Shown here piece after piece: positions 55,599 through 63,969 of a stretch of DNA of 64,000 nt. Both the position numbers and the translations under genes were made by a program. Each line of letters opens with the position of its first letter. Positions within the stretch are counted from its first letter, which is position 1. The stretch is from NCBI RefSeq assembly GCF_900236475.1, contig NZ_LT963352.1:4604501-4668500 (forward strand), given 5' to 3'. The notes under the pieces are model-generated. The model did no database searches. It was not told the DNA's origin and saw only the letters and a program-made list of their open reading frames with translations. This DNA is from Streptomyces chartreusis NRRL 3882 (GTDB lineage: Bacteria > Actinomycetota > Actinomycetes > Streptomycetales > Streptomycetaceae).

Positions 55599-55931
55599 AT
55601 GACGGGAAACCACTGGAACACCTCGCTCACCCGCCGTCGCGCCCTCGTGGTCGCGGGCGGCACGGTCGCCGCGGGCGGCCTGGCCGCGACCGGCTACCAG
55701 CTCGTCCGCAAGGCCATCACCGAGGGCAAGAGCGGCGTCCCGCTCACCCTGCGCCTCACCGTCGTCGACGCCACCGACGGCTGCACCCCGGTCCCCGGCG
55801 CGGCCGACGGCCTCCTCACGCTCGAACCGGTGCACGAGAAGGACCCGTCCAAGGGCTACAAGGGCTCCCTCACCCTGGGCATCGACCCGGACGCGGAGAA
55901 CACGGGCGCGGGCAGCGGCGGCGGAGGATGA
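55599..55931 (+). pseudogene. Remnant of a Tat-type intradiol dioxygenase lacking the catalytic core
   Basis: A 110-aa frame. N-terminal Tat-like signal SLTRRRALVVAGGTVAAGG, then AITEGKSGVPLTLRLTVVDATDGCTPVPGA, the opening of a catechol-dioxygenase-type domain. It then jumps to DGLLTLEPVHEKDPSKGYKGSLTLGIDPDAENTG, the usual C-terminus of Streptomyces versions of that family. The region that should hold the two Tyr and two His iron ligands (roughly 120-150 residues) is absent, and the linker after the signal is shortened. Frame is kept throughout. It could be a decayed gene, a stable non-enzymatic secreted protein, or an assembly artefact. Coupled to the next gene (ATGA). Confidence 0.72.
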
Positions 55932-56815
55932 ACGGCCCGGAGGACGAGGCACTCGCACACGCCGCCGTCGACGCGCTGATCGGCCAGCTGGCCCTGGCCC
56001 CCAAGCCGGGCCTGCCCGACCCGCGCGACCTGACGGCCCGGGCCACCCGCCGGGACCACCGCGCCCTGCGCTGGTCGGCCAGGGCACTGCTCCCCGGCCT
56101 CACGGCGATGGCCGCCGCGGCCCGCCGCACGGGTGAACCCAGCGCCCGGCTCCGTGCGGAACTGGGCGCGATCGGCCGCTCCACCGAACACACGGTGGGC
56201 CTCGCGGGCGGCGGCCACCGGGGCGCCCTGTGGACGCTCGGCCTGCTGGTCGCGGCGGCGGCGCTGCAACCGGGCACGGCCCCGGCCGAGACGACGACCC
56301 TCGCCAGACACATCGCCGCCCACCCCGACCGCCACGCCCCGCGCCGCCCGTCCCGCGGCTCCACGGTGTCGGCCCGCTACGGCGCGGCCGGTGCCCGCGG
56401 CGAGGCCAGGGCCGGATTCCCCCACGTCCGCCGCGCCCTGAACACGCTCACCACTGCCCGGACCCAGGGCGCCGCAGAGCCCCAGGCCCGTCTGGACGCC
56501 CTGCTCACGGTGATGTCGACGCTCCAGGACACGGAGTTGCTGTACAGGGCGGGCCCCATGGGCCTACGGCACGTCCAGGCGGCGGCGCGCGGTGTGCTGG
56601 AGGCGGGCGGCACGGCGACGGGACCGGGTGCCCTGGCTCTGCGAGCGCTGGACACCGACCTCGTCAGCCGTGCCTGGAGCCCTCGAGGCAGCGCCCCTCT
56701 GCTTGCGGGAGCGCTGTTCCTGGACGCCCTGGGGGCGCGGGACAGCGTGGATGTGCGACTCCGCCGCGGAGCGCGACCAGACCCCACACACCCGCACCCC
56801 AAACTCAGCCCTTGA
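55928..56815 (+). CDS. CitG/MdcB-like triphosphoribosyl-dephospho-CoA synthase family protein
   Basis: A 295-aa protein of the CitG/MdcB family: LALAPKPGLPDPRD, the central AGGGHRGALWTLGLLVAAAAL (MdcB-type proteins usually read GGVNTHRGA), and GAAGARGEARAGFPHVRRAL. The VNT residues before the conserved His are missing, but the His-Arg-Gly is kept. The family makes the prosthetic group of citrate or malonate lyase carriers; no such lyase is nearby, so the role is uncertain. Starts in a 4-nt overlap with the dioxygenase remnant. Its last 11 nt overlap the convergent aminopeptidase gene. Confidence 0.8.
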   Translation: MNGPEDEALAHAAVDALIGQLALAPKPGLPDPRDLTARATRRDHRALRWSARALLPGLTAMAAAARRTGEPSARLRAELGAIGRSTEHTVGLAGGGHRGALWTLGLLVAAAALQPGTAPAETTTLARHIAAHPDRHAPRRPSRGSTVSARYGAAGARGEARAGFPHVRRALNTLTTARTQGAAEPQARLDALLTVMSTLQDTELLYRAGPMGLRHVQAAARGVLEAGGTATGPGALALRALDTDLVSRAWSPRGSAPLLAGALFLDALGARDSVDVRLRRGARPDPTHPHPKLSP

Positions 56816-58286
56816 CGGACGCCATCCACGCCTCGACCTCGTCCGCCCGACGAGGCAACGCCGCACTCAGATTCCGGTTGCCGTCCTCCGTCACGAGGAT
56901 GTCGTCCTCGATCCGCACACCGATACCCCGGTACTCCTCCGGCACCGTCAGATCATCGGCCTGGAAGTACAGCCCCGGCTCGACGGTCAGGCACATCCCC
57001 GGCTCCAGCACCCCGTCGACATACGTCTCGGTCCGCGCGGCAGCGCAGTCGTGCACGTCCATCCCGAGCATGTGCCCGGTGCCGTGCAGCGTCCACCGCC
57101 GCTGAAGCCCCAGCTCCAGCACGCGCTCCACCGGCCCCTCGACCAGCCCCCACTCGACCAGCCTCTCGGCCAGCACCCGCTGCGCGGCGTCGTGGAAGTC
57201 CCGGTACTTCGCGCCGGGCCGCACCGCCGCGATCCCGGCCTCCTGGGCCTCGTACACGGCGTCGTAGATCTTCCGCTGGATCTCGCTGAACCGCCCGTTG
57301 ATCGGCAGCGTGCGCGTCACGTCGGCGGTGTAGTACGTGTGCGTCTCCACACCCGCGTCGAGCAGCAGCAGATCGCCCGACCGCACGGGCCCGTCGTTGC
57401 GCACCCAGTGCAGCGTGCAGGCGTGCGGCCCGGCCGCGGCGATCGTGCCGTAGCCGACGTCGTTGCCCTCCACCCGCGCACGGAGGAAGAACGTGCCCTC
57501 GATGTACCGCTCGGAGGTCGCCTCGGCCTGGTCGAGGACCTTCACCACGTCCTCGAAGCCGCGCACGGTCGAGTCGACCGCCTTCTGGAGCTCGCCGATC
57601 TCGAACTCGTCCTTGACCAGCCGTGCCTCGGAGAGGAAGACCCGCAGCTCCTCGTCGCGCTCGGCGGTGACCTTGTCGGTCAGCGCGGCCTCGATGCCGG
57701 CGTCGTACCCGCGCACGACCCGCACCGGACCCGTGGCCTCGCGCAGTGCCCCGGCCAGCTCGCGCACGTCGGAGGCGGGGATGCCGTACAGCTTCTCCGC
57801 CTCGGTGAGGGAGTGCCGGCGGCCGACCCACAGCTCGCCCTGGCCGTCCAGCCAGAACTCGCCGTTCTCCCGGTTCGAACGCGGCAGCAGGTAGATCGTC
57901 GCCTCGTGGCCCTCGCCCTTGGGCTCCAGGACCAGGACGCCGTCCTCGGTCTGGTTGCCGGTCAGGTAGGCGTACTCGACGGAGGAGCGGAAGGCGTACT
58001 CGGTGTCGTTCGAGCGGGTCTTCAGGTTGCCCGCGGGGATCACCAGCCGCTCGCCCGGGAAGCGCGCGGACAGCGCGGCCCGGCGGGCGGCGGTCTCGGC
58101 GGCCTGGGGGATGGGCTGGAGGTCACGCAGCTCGGTGTCGGCCCAGCCGCTCTTCATGTTCTCGGCAAGCTCGTCGGACACGCCGGGGTACAGTCCGTTC
58201 TTCCGCTGCTTGATCGGCTCTTCGCTCTCGTCCGGGCCCGCTGCGTCAGCAGCATCAGGCACTGCCGGGGTGAGCTCCTCCGCCAC
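56805..58286 (-). CDS. pepP: Xaa-Pro aminopeptidase P
   Basis: A 493-aa dimetal (Mn) aminopeptidase that removes N-terminal residues before proline. N-terminal creatinase-like domain about 60-220; pita-bread catalytic domain about 235-480. Metal ligands: two Asp in LLLLDAGVETHTYYTADVTRT, His in HGTGHMLGMDVHD, Glu in CLTVEPGLYF and Glu in GVRIEDDILVTEDG. All five are present. The GTG start has AGGAGG 6 nt upstream; an ATG two codons earlier touches the ribosome site and is less likely. Converges on and overlaps the CitG-like gene by 11 nt. Confidence 0.93.
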   Translation of the reverse strand: MAEELTPAVPDAADAAGPDESEEPIKQRKNGLYPGVSDELAENMKSGWADTELRDLQPIPQAAETAARRAALSARFPGERLVIPAGNLKTRSNDTEYAFRSSVEYAYLTGNQTEDGVLVLEPKGEGHEATIYLLPRSNRENGEFWLDGQGELWVGRRHSLTEAEKLYGIPASDVRELAGALREATGPVRVVRGYDAGIEAALTDKVTAERDEELRVFLSEARLVKDEFEIGELQKAVDSTVRGFEDVVKVLDQAEATSERYIEGTFFLRARVEGNDVGYGTIAAAGPHACTLHWVRNDGPVRSGDLLLLDAGVETHTYYTADVTRTLPINGRFSEIQRKIYDAVYEAQEAGIAAVRPGAKYRDFHDAAQRVLAERLVEWGLVEGPVERVLELGLQRRWTLHGTGHMLGMDVHDCAAARTETYVDGVLEPGMCLTVEPGLYFQADDLTVPEEYRGIGVRIEDDILVTEDGNRNLSAALPRRADEVEAWMASVKG

Positions 58287-58368
58287 GGTCATCCTCCTCG
58301 ATACGGCACTGGACCGTCCTCCACTCTACGGTGGCGCGGAAGCGGCCTCAGGGCGATGACGAGGAGCG

Positions 58369-59901
58369 TTACTCGAACCGCACCGCCAGCAGCACGACGT
58401 CCTCCGCCCCGTCCGCCGCGTCCAGCCCGTCGGGCAGCACGCTCCGCAGGACGTGGTCGGCGATGGCGCCGGGGTCGCGGCGCAGTGCCCGAGGTGCTCC
58501 GGCCGCCGCCGCGTGCAGCCGGGCGAAGGCGCGGTCGGTGGTCTCGCCGGTGCGGTGCAGCAGCCCGTCGGTGTAGAGCAGAACCGTCTCTCCCGGCTCG
58601 GCGAGGATCTCCACGCTGGGCGCCTCCCAACAGGCGAGCATGCCCAGCGGGGCGGAGACCGACGTCTCCACGAACTCGGTGCGGTGCTGTCCGATCAGCA
58701 GCGGCGGGCTGTGCCCGGCACCTGCCAGCGTGATCTTGCGCGCGGCCGGTTCGCAGTAGCCGAACAGGGCGGTGGCCGAGCGGGCCGGCTCGGTCAGCCG
58801 CAGCAGCAGCTCCAGGTCGGACAGGACGGCGACCGGATCCTCCCCCTCCATCACGGCGTACGCGCGCAGCGACGCCCGCAGCCGCCCCATCGCGGCGACC
58901 GCGCTGGGCCCCGCCCCCGTGACGGATCCGACGGCGAGGCCGAGGGCGGCGTCGGGCAGTGGCAGCGCGTCGTACCAGTCGCCGCCGCCCCGCGGGCCGG
59001 TGCGGTGCCGCGCGGCGAGATGGACACCGGCCACCCGCGGCAGCCGGGCGGGCAGCAACTCGTCCGAGATGGTCGCCATGGACGCGCGCGTGCGTTCCAG
59101 TTCGAGCAGCCGGGCGAGGTGTTCGGCGGCGTACCGGGCGTACAGGCCGACGAGGTGGCCCTGCCGTTCGTTCGGTTCGGCGGGTTCGTCGTAGAGCCAC
59201 ACGACGGCACCGAGGGGGCCGGCGGAGTCGGGGGACCCGGTGGACTCGGGGGTCAGGGGGAGGGCGTAGCTGGCGGCGTAGCCGAGGCGGGCCGCGACCT
59301 CGCGGTGGCGGGGGTCGAGCCCCTCCTCGGCGAACAGGTCGGGCTCGGCGATGCCGTCCTCGCCGCCCGGCAGTCCGTCGAGGATCCGGCCGTAGGACAG
59401 GGCGCTGCGGGGCACGGTCTCGATGTGGCCGAGGTCGGCGCGGGCCAGGCCCAGGCCGATGGTGGTGTCCGGGCCGAGTCCGTCGCCGGGTTCCAGGACG
59501 ACGAGGCCGCGGCGGGCACCCACCAGGGCGGCGCCGGCCCGCAGGAGTTCCTGGAGCGCCTCGTCGAGCGCGGACGTGCGGGTCAGGCGCTCGGTCAGCT
59601 CGTGGAGGGTGGTGAGGTCGGAGACCCAGCCGGCGAGACGGTCCTGGAGTACCGCGCCCGGTGGGGCCGGAGGGTTTGACGGGGCAGCCGGGGAGGTACC
59701 CGCCGCGACGGGCGCGACAGTGTGTGCGGGCGCCGGAACCGTTGAATCGATTCCAGCCACTTTCGGAGGGTGCGGGGCGTTCATGGCGTCCGGCTTTCCG
59801 ACCAGCGCGTACTGCTCAAAAGCATCGCAAACCCCCATGTCATTCTGCGCCGCTAGCAGTGTCTCCACATGTACACGCACTCGTGAGGAGATGTCCAGCA
59901 T
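58369..59901 (-). CDS. GAF-PP2C (SpoIIE/RsbU-type) phosphatase-like regulator with altered motif
   Basis: A 510-aa protein. The N-terminus MLDISSRVRVHVETLLAAQNDMGVCDAF precedes a GAF-like sensor (about 105-265), then a PP2C/SpoIIE catalytic domain (about 290-510). The first metal Asp lies in GGGDWYDAL and others in LLYTDGLL and GAEDVVLLAV. The usual second motif GDV-x-GHG reads GSVTGAG here, so a metal-binding Asp and the following His are replaced. Activity may be reduced or lost. Such proteins dephosphorylate anti-anti-sigma factors in stress or developmental control. The start agrees with the common N-terminus of Streptomyces relatives. Divergent 500-bp spacer follows. Confidence 0.88.
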   Translation of the reverse strand: MLDISSRVRVHVETLLAAQNDMGVCDAFEQYALVGKPDAMNAPHPPKVAGIDSTVPAPAHTVAPVAAGTSPAAPSNPPAPPGAVLQDRLAGWVSDLTTLHELTERLTRTSALDEALQELLRAGAALVGARRGLVVLEPGDGLGPDTTIGLGLARADLGHIETVPRSALSYGRILDGLPGGEDGIAEPDLFAEEGLDPRHREVAARLGYAASYALPLTPESTGSPDSAGPLGAVVWLYDEPAEPNERQGHLVGLYARYAAEHLARLLELERTRASMATISDELLPARLPRVAGVHLAARHRTGPRGGGDWYDALPLPDAALGLAVGSVTGAGPSAVAAMGRLRASLRAYAVMEGEDPVAVLSDLELLLRLTEPARSATALFGYCEPAARKITLAGAGHSPPLLIGQHRTEFVETSVSAPLGMLACWEAPSVEILAEPGETVLLYTDGLLHRTGETTDRAFARLHAAAAGAPRALRRDPGAIADHVLRSVLPDGLDAADGAEDVVLLAVRFE

Positions 59902-60401
59902 TGTCCTGCTGGGATTCCTGGTGTCTGTGAGGTCGGAGGGACATCTCTCCTTCCCCTTGCCGAAATGCAAAGTTGGCTTAAAACTGCCGCAAGGGACGGC
60001 TTATTGCGGTCGACTGGGCTTGCTCCACGGAGCGTCACAACGGTCGCGATGGGTACGTACTCGGTGAAGGCCAGGGGTGGTTGAGAACTACCCGGAACCT
60101 GGTGACGGACCCGGGCGTCTTAGCCACCGACGACCGTGCCCCATCCTCCCGTGGCGGAGGCGGAGAGAAATACGCGCGACGGCAAACGCCATACTTCGCC
60201 ACCCCTACGCCACGCCCGTGCTTTTGATAGACGCAGTATGGGCGGGACGGCCGCGGAGGCAGCCAATGCTCGACCCATAGGGGTTCCCCTCGCCCACGGC
60301 AGGGTGTGATGCGCCAACAGGTACGCACAGTGAAGTGATCGACACATGATGTGATGTGGACCACGGTGTTGCCGGCGTGCAACGGAAAGGAACGAGCGCT
60401 C
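59902..60401. other. 500-bp divergent spacer between phosphatase-like and prim-pol-like genes
   Basis: No supported protein gene. It is lower in GC than its neighbours near 59,960-60,020 and near 60,180-60,240, where stretches such as GCTTAAAACTG and CTTTTGATAG occur. Those could hold promoters. A small RNA is possible, but no clear hairpin with terminator was seen. Direct repeats of TGATGTG occur at about 60,349-60,358. Confidence 0.4.
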
Positions 60402-61067
60402 ATGCGCGAGATCCTCGGAAGGCGACGCAGGCTCCTGTCCCAGCGCAGCGACGGGAGGCCTGAGCTGATCGGCGCGGCCCTGACCTACGCGACGGAATGG
60501 CAGTGGCCCGTACTCCCGGGCGTGGCGGCGGACCCCGAGGGGCGCAGCCGCTGCGGTTGCCCTGACCCCGAGTGCACGGTGCCCGGCGCGCACCCCTTCG
60601 ACCCCGGCCTCCTCGCGGCCACCACCGACGGGCGCATGGTCCGCTGGTGGTGGAGCAACCGGCCGACGGCACCGATCGTCCTGGCCACCGGCGGCAAGGC
60701 CCCCTGCGCGGTCTCCCTGCCGGCCCTGCCGGCCGCCCGTGCCCTCGAAGCGCTCGACCGCACGGGCATGCGGCTCGGCCCGGTCGTCGCCTCCCCCAGC
60801 CGGTGGGCGATCCTCGTGAAGCCGTACTCCATGGAGCAGCTCGGCGAACTGCTCTACGCCAAGGACTTCGTCCCCGGCTCCCTCCGCTTCCACAGCGAGG
60901 GCGGCTATCTGGCGCTGCCGCCGTCCGAGACGGGCCAGGGCGAGATCCGCTGGGAGCGGGCGCCGCTGCCCGGCTCGGCCTCGCCGTGGGTGCCCGATGT
61001 GGAGGCCGTGGTGGACGCCGTGGTCGAGGCCCTCACTCGTACGGGTGTGAGCGCGCCCGAGTTCTAG
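60402..61067 (+). CDS. Bifunctional DNA primase/polymerase (prim-pol)-like domain protein
   Basis: A 221-aa protein typical of Streptomyces chromosomal prim-pol-like proteins. The N-terminal ALTYATEWQWPVLPGVAADPEGRSRCGCPDPECTVPGAHPFDPG is the AEP domain opening with a four-Cys/His cluster that may bind zinc. VRWWWSNRPTAPIVLATG follows. The catalytic acid triad of true AEP polymerases is not obvious, so it may be non-catalytic. Start MREILGRRRRL after AAAGGAA. Plasmid relatives act in replication; here no replication neighbours are present. Confidence 0.8.
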   Translation: MREILGRRRRLLSQRSDGRPELIGAALTYATEWQWPVLPGVAADPEGRSRCGCPDPECTVPGAHPFDPGLLAATTDGRMVRWWWSNRPTAPIVLATGGKAPCAVSLPALPAARALEALDRTGMRLGPVVASPSRWAILVKPYSMEQLGELLYAKDFVPGSLRFHSEGGYLALPPSETGQGEIRWERAPLPGSASPWVPDVEAVVDAVVEALTRTGVSAPEF

Positions 61068-61122
61068 GACTGTCGGGCGCGCCGAGCCCGGGTTCCGCCC
61101 CGGGGCGTTATGTTCCGGGGCC

Positions 61123-61791
61123 ATGCCGCGTCATTCCCGGGGCCGTTCCGGGGACCCCCGAAAGATCCGACTGCTCGCCCTGACGGGCGTCGTGGCGGCG
61201 TGCGCGGTCGCACTGCCGCTGGCGGTGGCGTCCGCGGGGCCTCCCGGTTCCCCGGGGCCTTCGGGTTCCACGGGTGCAGGGGACACGGCACGTGCCGGGA
61301 GCTCGTCGGACACCGGCGGCCCGGCGAAGGGTGCCGACGTACGCGGAGGTTCTGTGTCCGGTTCCGGACCGGACGGCGTACGTTCCTCTGCGCCGTCCGC
61401 GGACGGCAAGGTGCCCTCCGCCGTGGCCGGCCTCCCCGCTGTCGGCCCGGGCCTGTCGGCCGCCGTGCGCTGCGGTCCCGAACTCTCCTCCCCCGAGGGC
61501 GTCGAGGCACAGACCTGTGTCGTGACGCAGGCCGCGGACACCTGGGCGCGGACCTACTACCGCAATGCGACCGGCGAGGCGCTGGACGCCGTACTGACCC
61601 TGATGGGGCCCGGCGCCCGGACCGTGCGGATCACCTGCGCGGTCGGTGCCGAGGACGAACCGGGGACGTGTGAGACGCCTCGCGAGCCCGCACGCGGGGA
61701 TCTGGCGGCGTACACGGCGGTCGCGGAGTTCGCCCGGCGGGCCGGACAGGGGCCGCTGCTGCTGCGCTCGGGGAGCAACTCGCCTTCGTAA
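61123..61791 (+). CDS. Hypothetical secreted or anchored protein
   Basis: A 222-aa protein. A basic start (MPRHSRGRSGDPRKIR) and a hydrophobic segment LLALTGVVAACAVALPLAVASA form a signal peptide or anchor. A disordered Gly/Ser/Pro/Asp-rich stretch (about 45-115) follows. The C-terminal domain of about 100 residues has three or four Cys, with CVVTQAADTWARTYYRNATGEALDAVLTLMGPG. The Cys pattern suggests disulfides outside the cell. No known function. It follows the prim-pol-like gene by 55 nt and may share its transcript. Confidence 0.75.
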   Translation: MPRHSRGRSGDPRKIRLLALTGVVAACAVALPLAVASAGPPGSPGPSGSTGAGDTARAGSSSDTGGPAKGADVRGGSVSGSGPDGVRSSAPSADGKVPSAVAGLPAVGPGLSAAVRCGPELSSPEGVEAQTCVVTQAADTWARTYYRNATGEALDAVLTLMGPGARTVRITCAVGAEDEPGTCETPREPARGDLAAYTAVAEFARRAGQGPLLLRSGSNSPS

Positions 61792-61844
61792 GCGGGCAGT
61801 TGAGGAGCGGCGGTGTTCGGTGAACGGCCGCGCGCATGGAAAGA

Positions 61845-61882
61845 CCCGGTTGCTGGCGACGGGGGATGCACCAGCAACCGGG
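61845..61882. terminator. Bidirectional hairpin terminator
   Basis: CCCGGTTGCTGG (61845-61856) pairs perfectly with CCAGCAACCGGG (61871-61882). The loop is 14 nt. It lies 53 nt after the secreted-protein gene and faces the SEC-C gene stop from the other side. Confidence 0.8.
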
Positions 61883-62047
61883 CTACAGGAACGGTAACAA
61901 GAGATCGGCTGTTCGCAAATTCGATCTCTCCCTTTCCAGTCACCGATCGGCTTGCCCCGGCAGGGAGTTGTGCACGGCGTCACCGGTCCGGAGTGCGCGG
62001 GTCCGGTCGGCCGTCCGAGCGGCCGGACCGGGCCCTGTGACGAGCCG

Positions 62048-63013
62048 TCAGCTGAGCGTGACCTGCCGGTTGGTGAGGCCGCCACGCGCACGGCGCTCGT
62101 CCGGCGTGAGCGGCGCGTCCGTCGCCAGGGCGGTGGCGAGGCGCTCGGCGAACTCCGCCGCCGGCTTCTCCACGTCCTCGGCCTTGACCCCGCTCGGCAG
62201 GTCCCAGACCGGCACGGTGAGCCCGTGAGCGCGGAAGGAGCCCACCAGGCGGGTGCCCTCGCCCAGGCTCGACCGGCCCGCGGCGTGCAGCCGGGCGAGA
62301 GCGTCCAGAAGCTGCTCCTCGGCGTGCGGCATGACCCACCGCAAATGGTTCTTCTCGGGCGTCTCGCACCAGTACGCGGCGTCCACGCCCTGGAGCTTCA
62401 CGGTCGGGATGGCCGCGGCGTTGGCCCGCTCCAGGGAGGCGGCCACCTCCGCAGTGGCGTTCTCCGGGTCCGGCACCCAGAACTCGAAGCCGCTGTGCAC
62501 TTCTGGCTCGAAGGCGCCCTCCGGGTCGAGCAGATCCTGGAGCCGCGGTCCGTCGGCCGGGGCGCGGCGGCCCTGCACGGGGGTGCCGGGCTCGGCTTCC
62601 AGGGCGCGCTGGAGGATGTCGGCGAGGTCGCGGCTGATGTCGCCCGACGAGGTGTCGTTCTGAAGGCCGAGCAGGACCGAGCCGTCGTCGCGGCGCAGGG
62701 CGGGCCAGGCCATCGGCAGGACCGTGGCCAGCGTGACCGCCGGGACGCCCTCGGGGAGGCCGCCCTTGAGCGTCAGCCCGGCCGTGGCCGCCGGGACCAG
62801 CTCGCGCAGGGCCACCCAGTCGCACTCGCCCGGCAGACCCTCGAAGGGGCGGTGCACCAGCTCGGTCGCGGCGTGGGCCGCGGCCCGGCCGTGACAGGCC
62901 TTGTAGCGGCGGCCGCTGCCGCAGGGGCAGGGCTCACGAGCGCCGACGACCGGGATCTCTCCGTCCGTGATCTGCGGGCGCTTGGCCTTCGTCTGGGGTC
63001 GCTTCTTGGCCAT
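62048..63013 (-). CDS. SEC-C motif protein (DUF5926)
   Basis: A 321-aa protein. The N-terminus is Lys-rich (MAKKRPQTKAKRPQ), with a zinc-binding SEC-C motif EPCPCGSGRRYKACHG at about 27-42. The rest matches the DUF5926 type: LVHRPFEGLPGECDWVALRELVPAAT, FEFWVPDPENAT, YWCETPEKNHLRWVMPHAEE. SEC-C in SecA binds zinc and SecB; here it stands alone, so a chaperone- or ribosome-linked role is possible but unproved. It reads toward the terminator hairpin and starts next to a DnaA-box array. Confidence 0.87.
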   Translation of the reverse strand: MAKKRPQTKAKRPQITDGEIPVVGAREPCPCGSGRRYKACHGRAAAHAATELVHRPFEGLPGECDWVALRELVPAATAGLTLKGGLPEGVPAVTLATVLPMAWPALRRDDGSVLLGLQNDTSSGDISRDLADILQRALEAEPGTPVQGRRAPADGPRLQDLLDPEGAFEPEVHSGFEFWVPDPENATAEVAASLERANAAAIPTVKLQGVDAAYWCETPEKNHLRWVMPHAEEQLLDALARLHAAGRSSLGEGTRLVGSFRAHGLTVPVWDLPSGVKAEDVEKPAAEFAERLATALATDAPLTPDERRARGGLTNRQVTLS

Positions 63014-63087
63014 CGATGGGTCTCCCGGTTACGGCTCGTCTCGTACGGTCGCGAGCCTAGCCGTTCAGGCCTCCGGGGACGGGATGC

Positions 63088-63165
63088 TGTGGACAACGCG
63101 TCCGGTGGACAACGCGGGGCTGGTGGACACGCGGGTCCTGTGGACAACGCGGGTCCTGTGGACGA
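63088..63165. repeat. Tandem DnaA-box array, five boxes with ~17-bp spacing
   Basis: Same-orientation boxes (reverse of TTGTCCACA): TGTGGACAA at 63088 and 63139 (perfect), GGTGGACAA at 63104, TGTGGACGA at 63157 (one mismatch each) and GGTGGACAC at 63122 (two). Starts are 16, 18, 17 and 18 bp apart. It fills most of the gap between the SEC-C and RsbW-like genes. Confidence 0.82.
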
Positions 63166-63186
63166 CGGGGCGGGCCGAGGCCCGGG

Positions 63187-63825
63187 TCAGTCCATGTCGT
63201 CGAAGGCGTCCGCGAAGTCCAGTCCGGGTATCTGGGACACCGCCGGGGCCGTGACGCGTGTCGCGAAGTCGTCGCGGCGGTGTCCGGCGTCCGGGTCGTA
63301 CACGTCGGCGTGGACGACGACCCATACGGTGACCTCGCCGCGGATGTCGTCCCGGACACCCCAGTCGTCGGCCAGCGCGGTGATGATGTTCAGCCCGCGG
63401 CCGCCGTGCGCCGTGACCGACGGGGTCGCCGGGGCGGGGCGGGTCGGGCCGCCGCCGTCCGTGACCTCGACGATGAGCCGGCCGGAGGGGTCCACGCGCC
63501 ACGCGGCACGGACGTCACCGTCGCCGGAGAGCGCGTCGCCCAGGGGTCTGCCGTGTTTGCACGCGTTGCTCAAAAGTTCGGAAAGGATCAGTACGGCGTC
63601 GTCGATGACCGATTCCGCTACGCCACCTCTGCGCAACTGCACGCGCATACGGTGTCTCGCTTCCCCCACGCCCGCAGGGCCATGGGGTACGGCCATGCTC
63701 GACGACGTGGGCACCTCCTGTGCCACCACCAACGCCACCCCCGAGACCTCCTTCGCCCCACGCCACGGTGTGGATGCCCCATTGGCCTGTACCGGAAACC
63801 GGCCAATCCACGTCCGGTGACGCAT
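63187..63825 (-). CDS. RsbW/SpoIIAB-like ATP-binding regulator (second)
   Basis: A 212-aa HATPase_c_2 protein. N box LILSELLSNACKHGRPLG (E-x3-N, about 80-97); G1 EVTDGGGPTRP; G2 GGRGLNIITALADDWGV. N-terminal extension of about 45 residues precedes HRMRVQLRRGGVAESVIDDAV. The C-terminal tail of about 35 residues is acidic (LDFADAFDDMD) and could fold back or bind a partner. Possible sigma-regulatory kinase or anti-sigma factor; no partner is adjacent. An internal start at MAVPHGPAGVGEARH is an alternative. Confidence 0.85.
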   Translation of the reverse strand: MRHRTWIGRFPVQANGASTPWRGAKEVSGVALVVAQEVPTSSSMAVPHGPAGVGEARHRMRVQLRRGGVAESVIDDAVLILSELLSNACKHGRPLGDALSGDGDVRAAWRVDPSGRLIVEVTDGGGPTRPAPATPSVTAHGGRGLNIITALADDWGVRDDIRGEVTVWVVVHADVYDPDAGHRRDDFATRVTAPAVSQIPGLDFADAFDDMD

Positions 63826-63969
63826 TCACCACGATCGAATACGGGTCGAACGCGCCGGAGCACTCCCTGTAATCGTGTGGCTGGATTTCATCGGTGTGGC
63901 CGAGACGCGAGGATCCCGTCTGCCAAGGGTGAGGTCAAGAGGGGTGCGTGGGACTGGTGGGACTCGACC

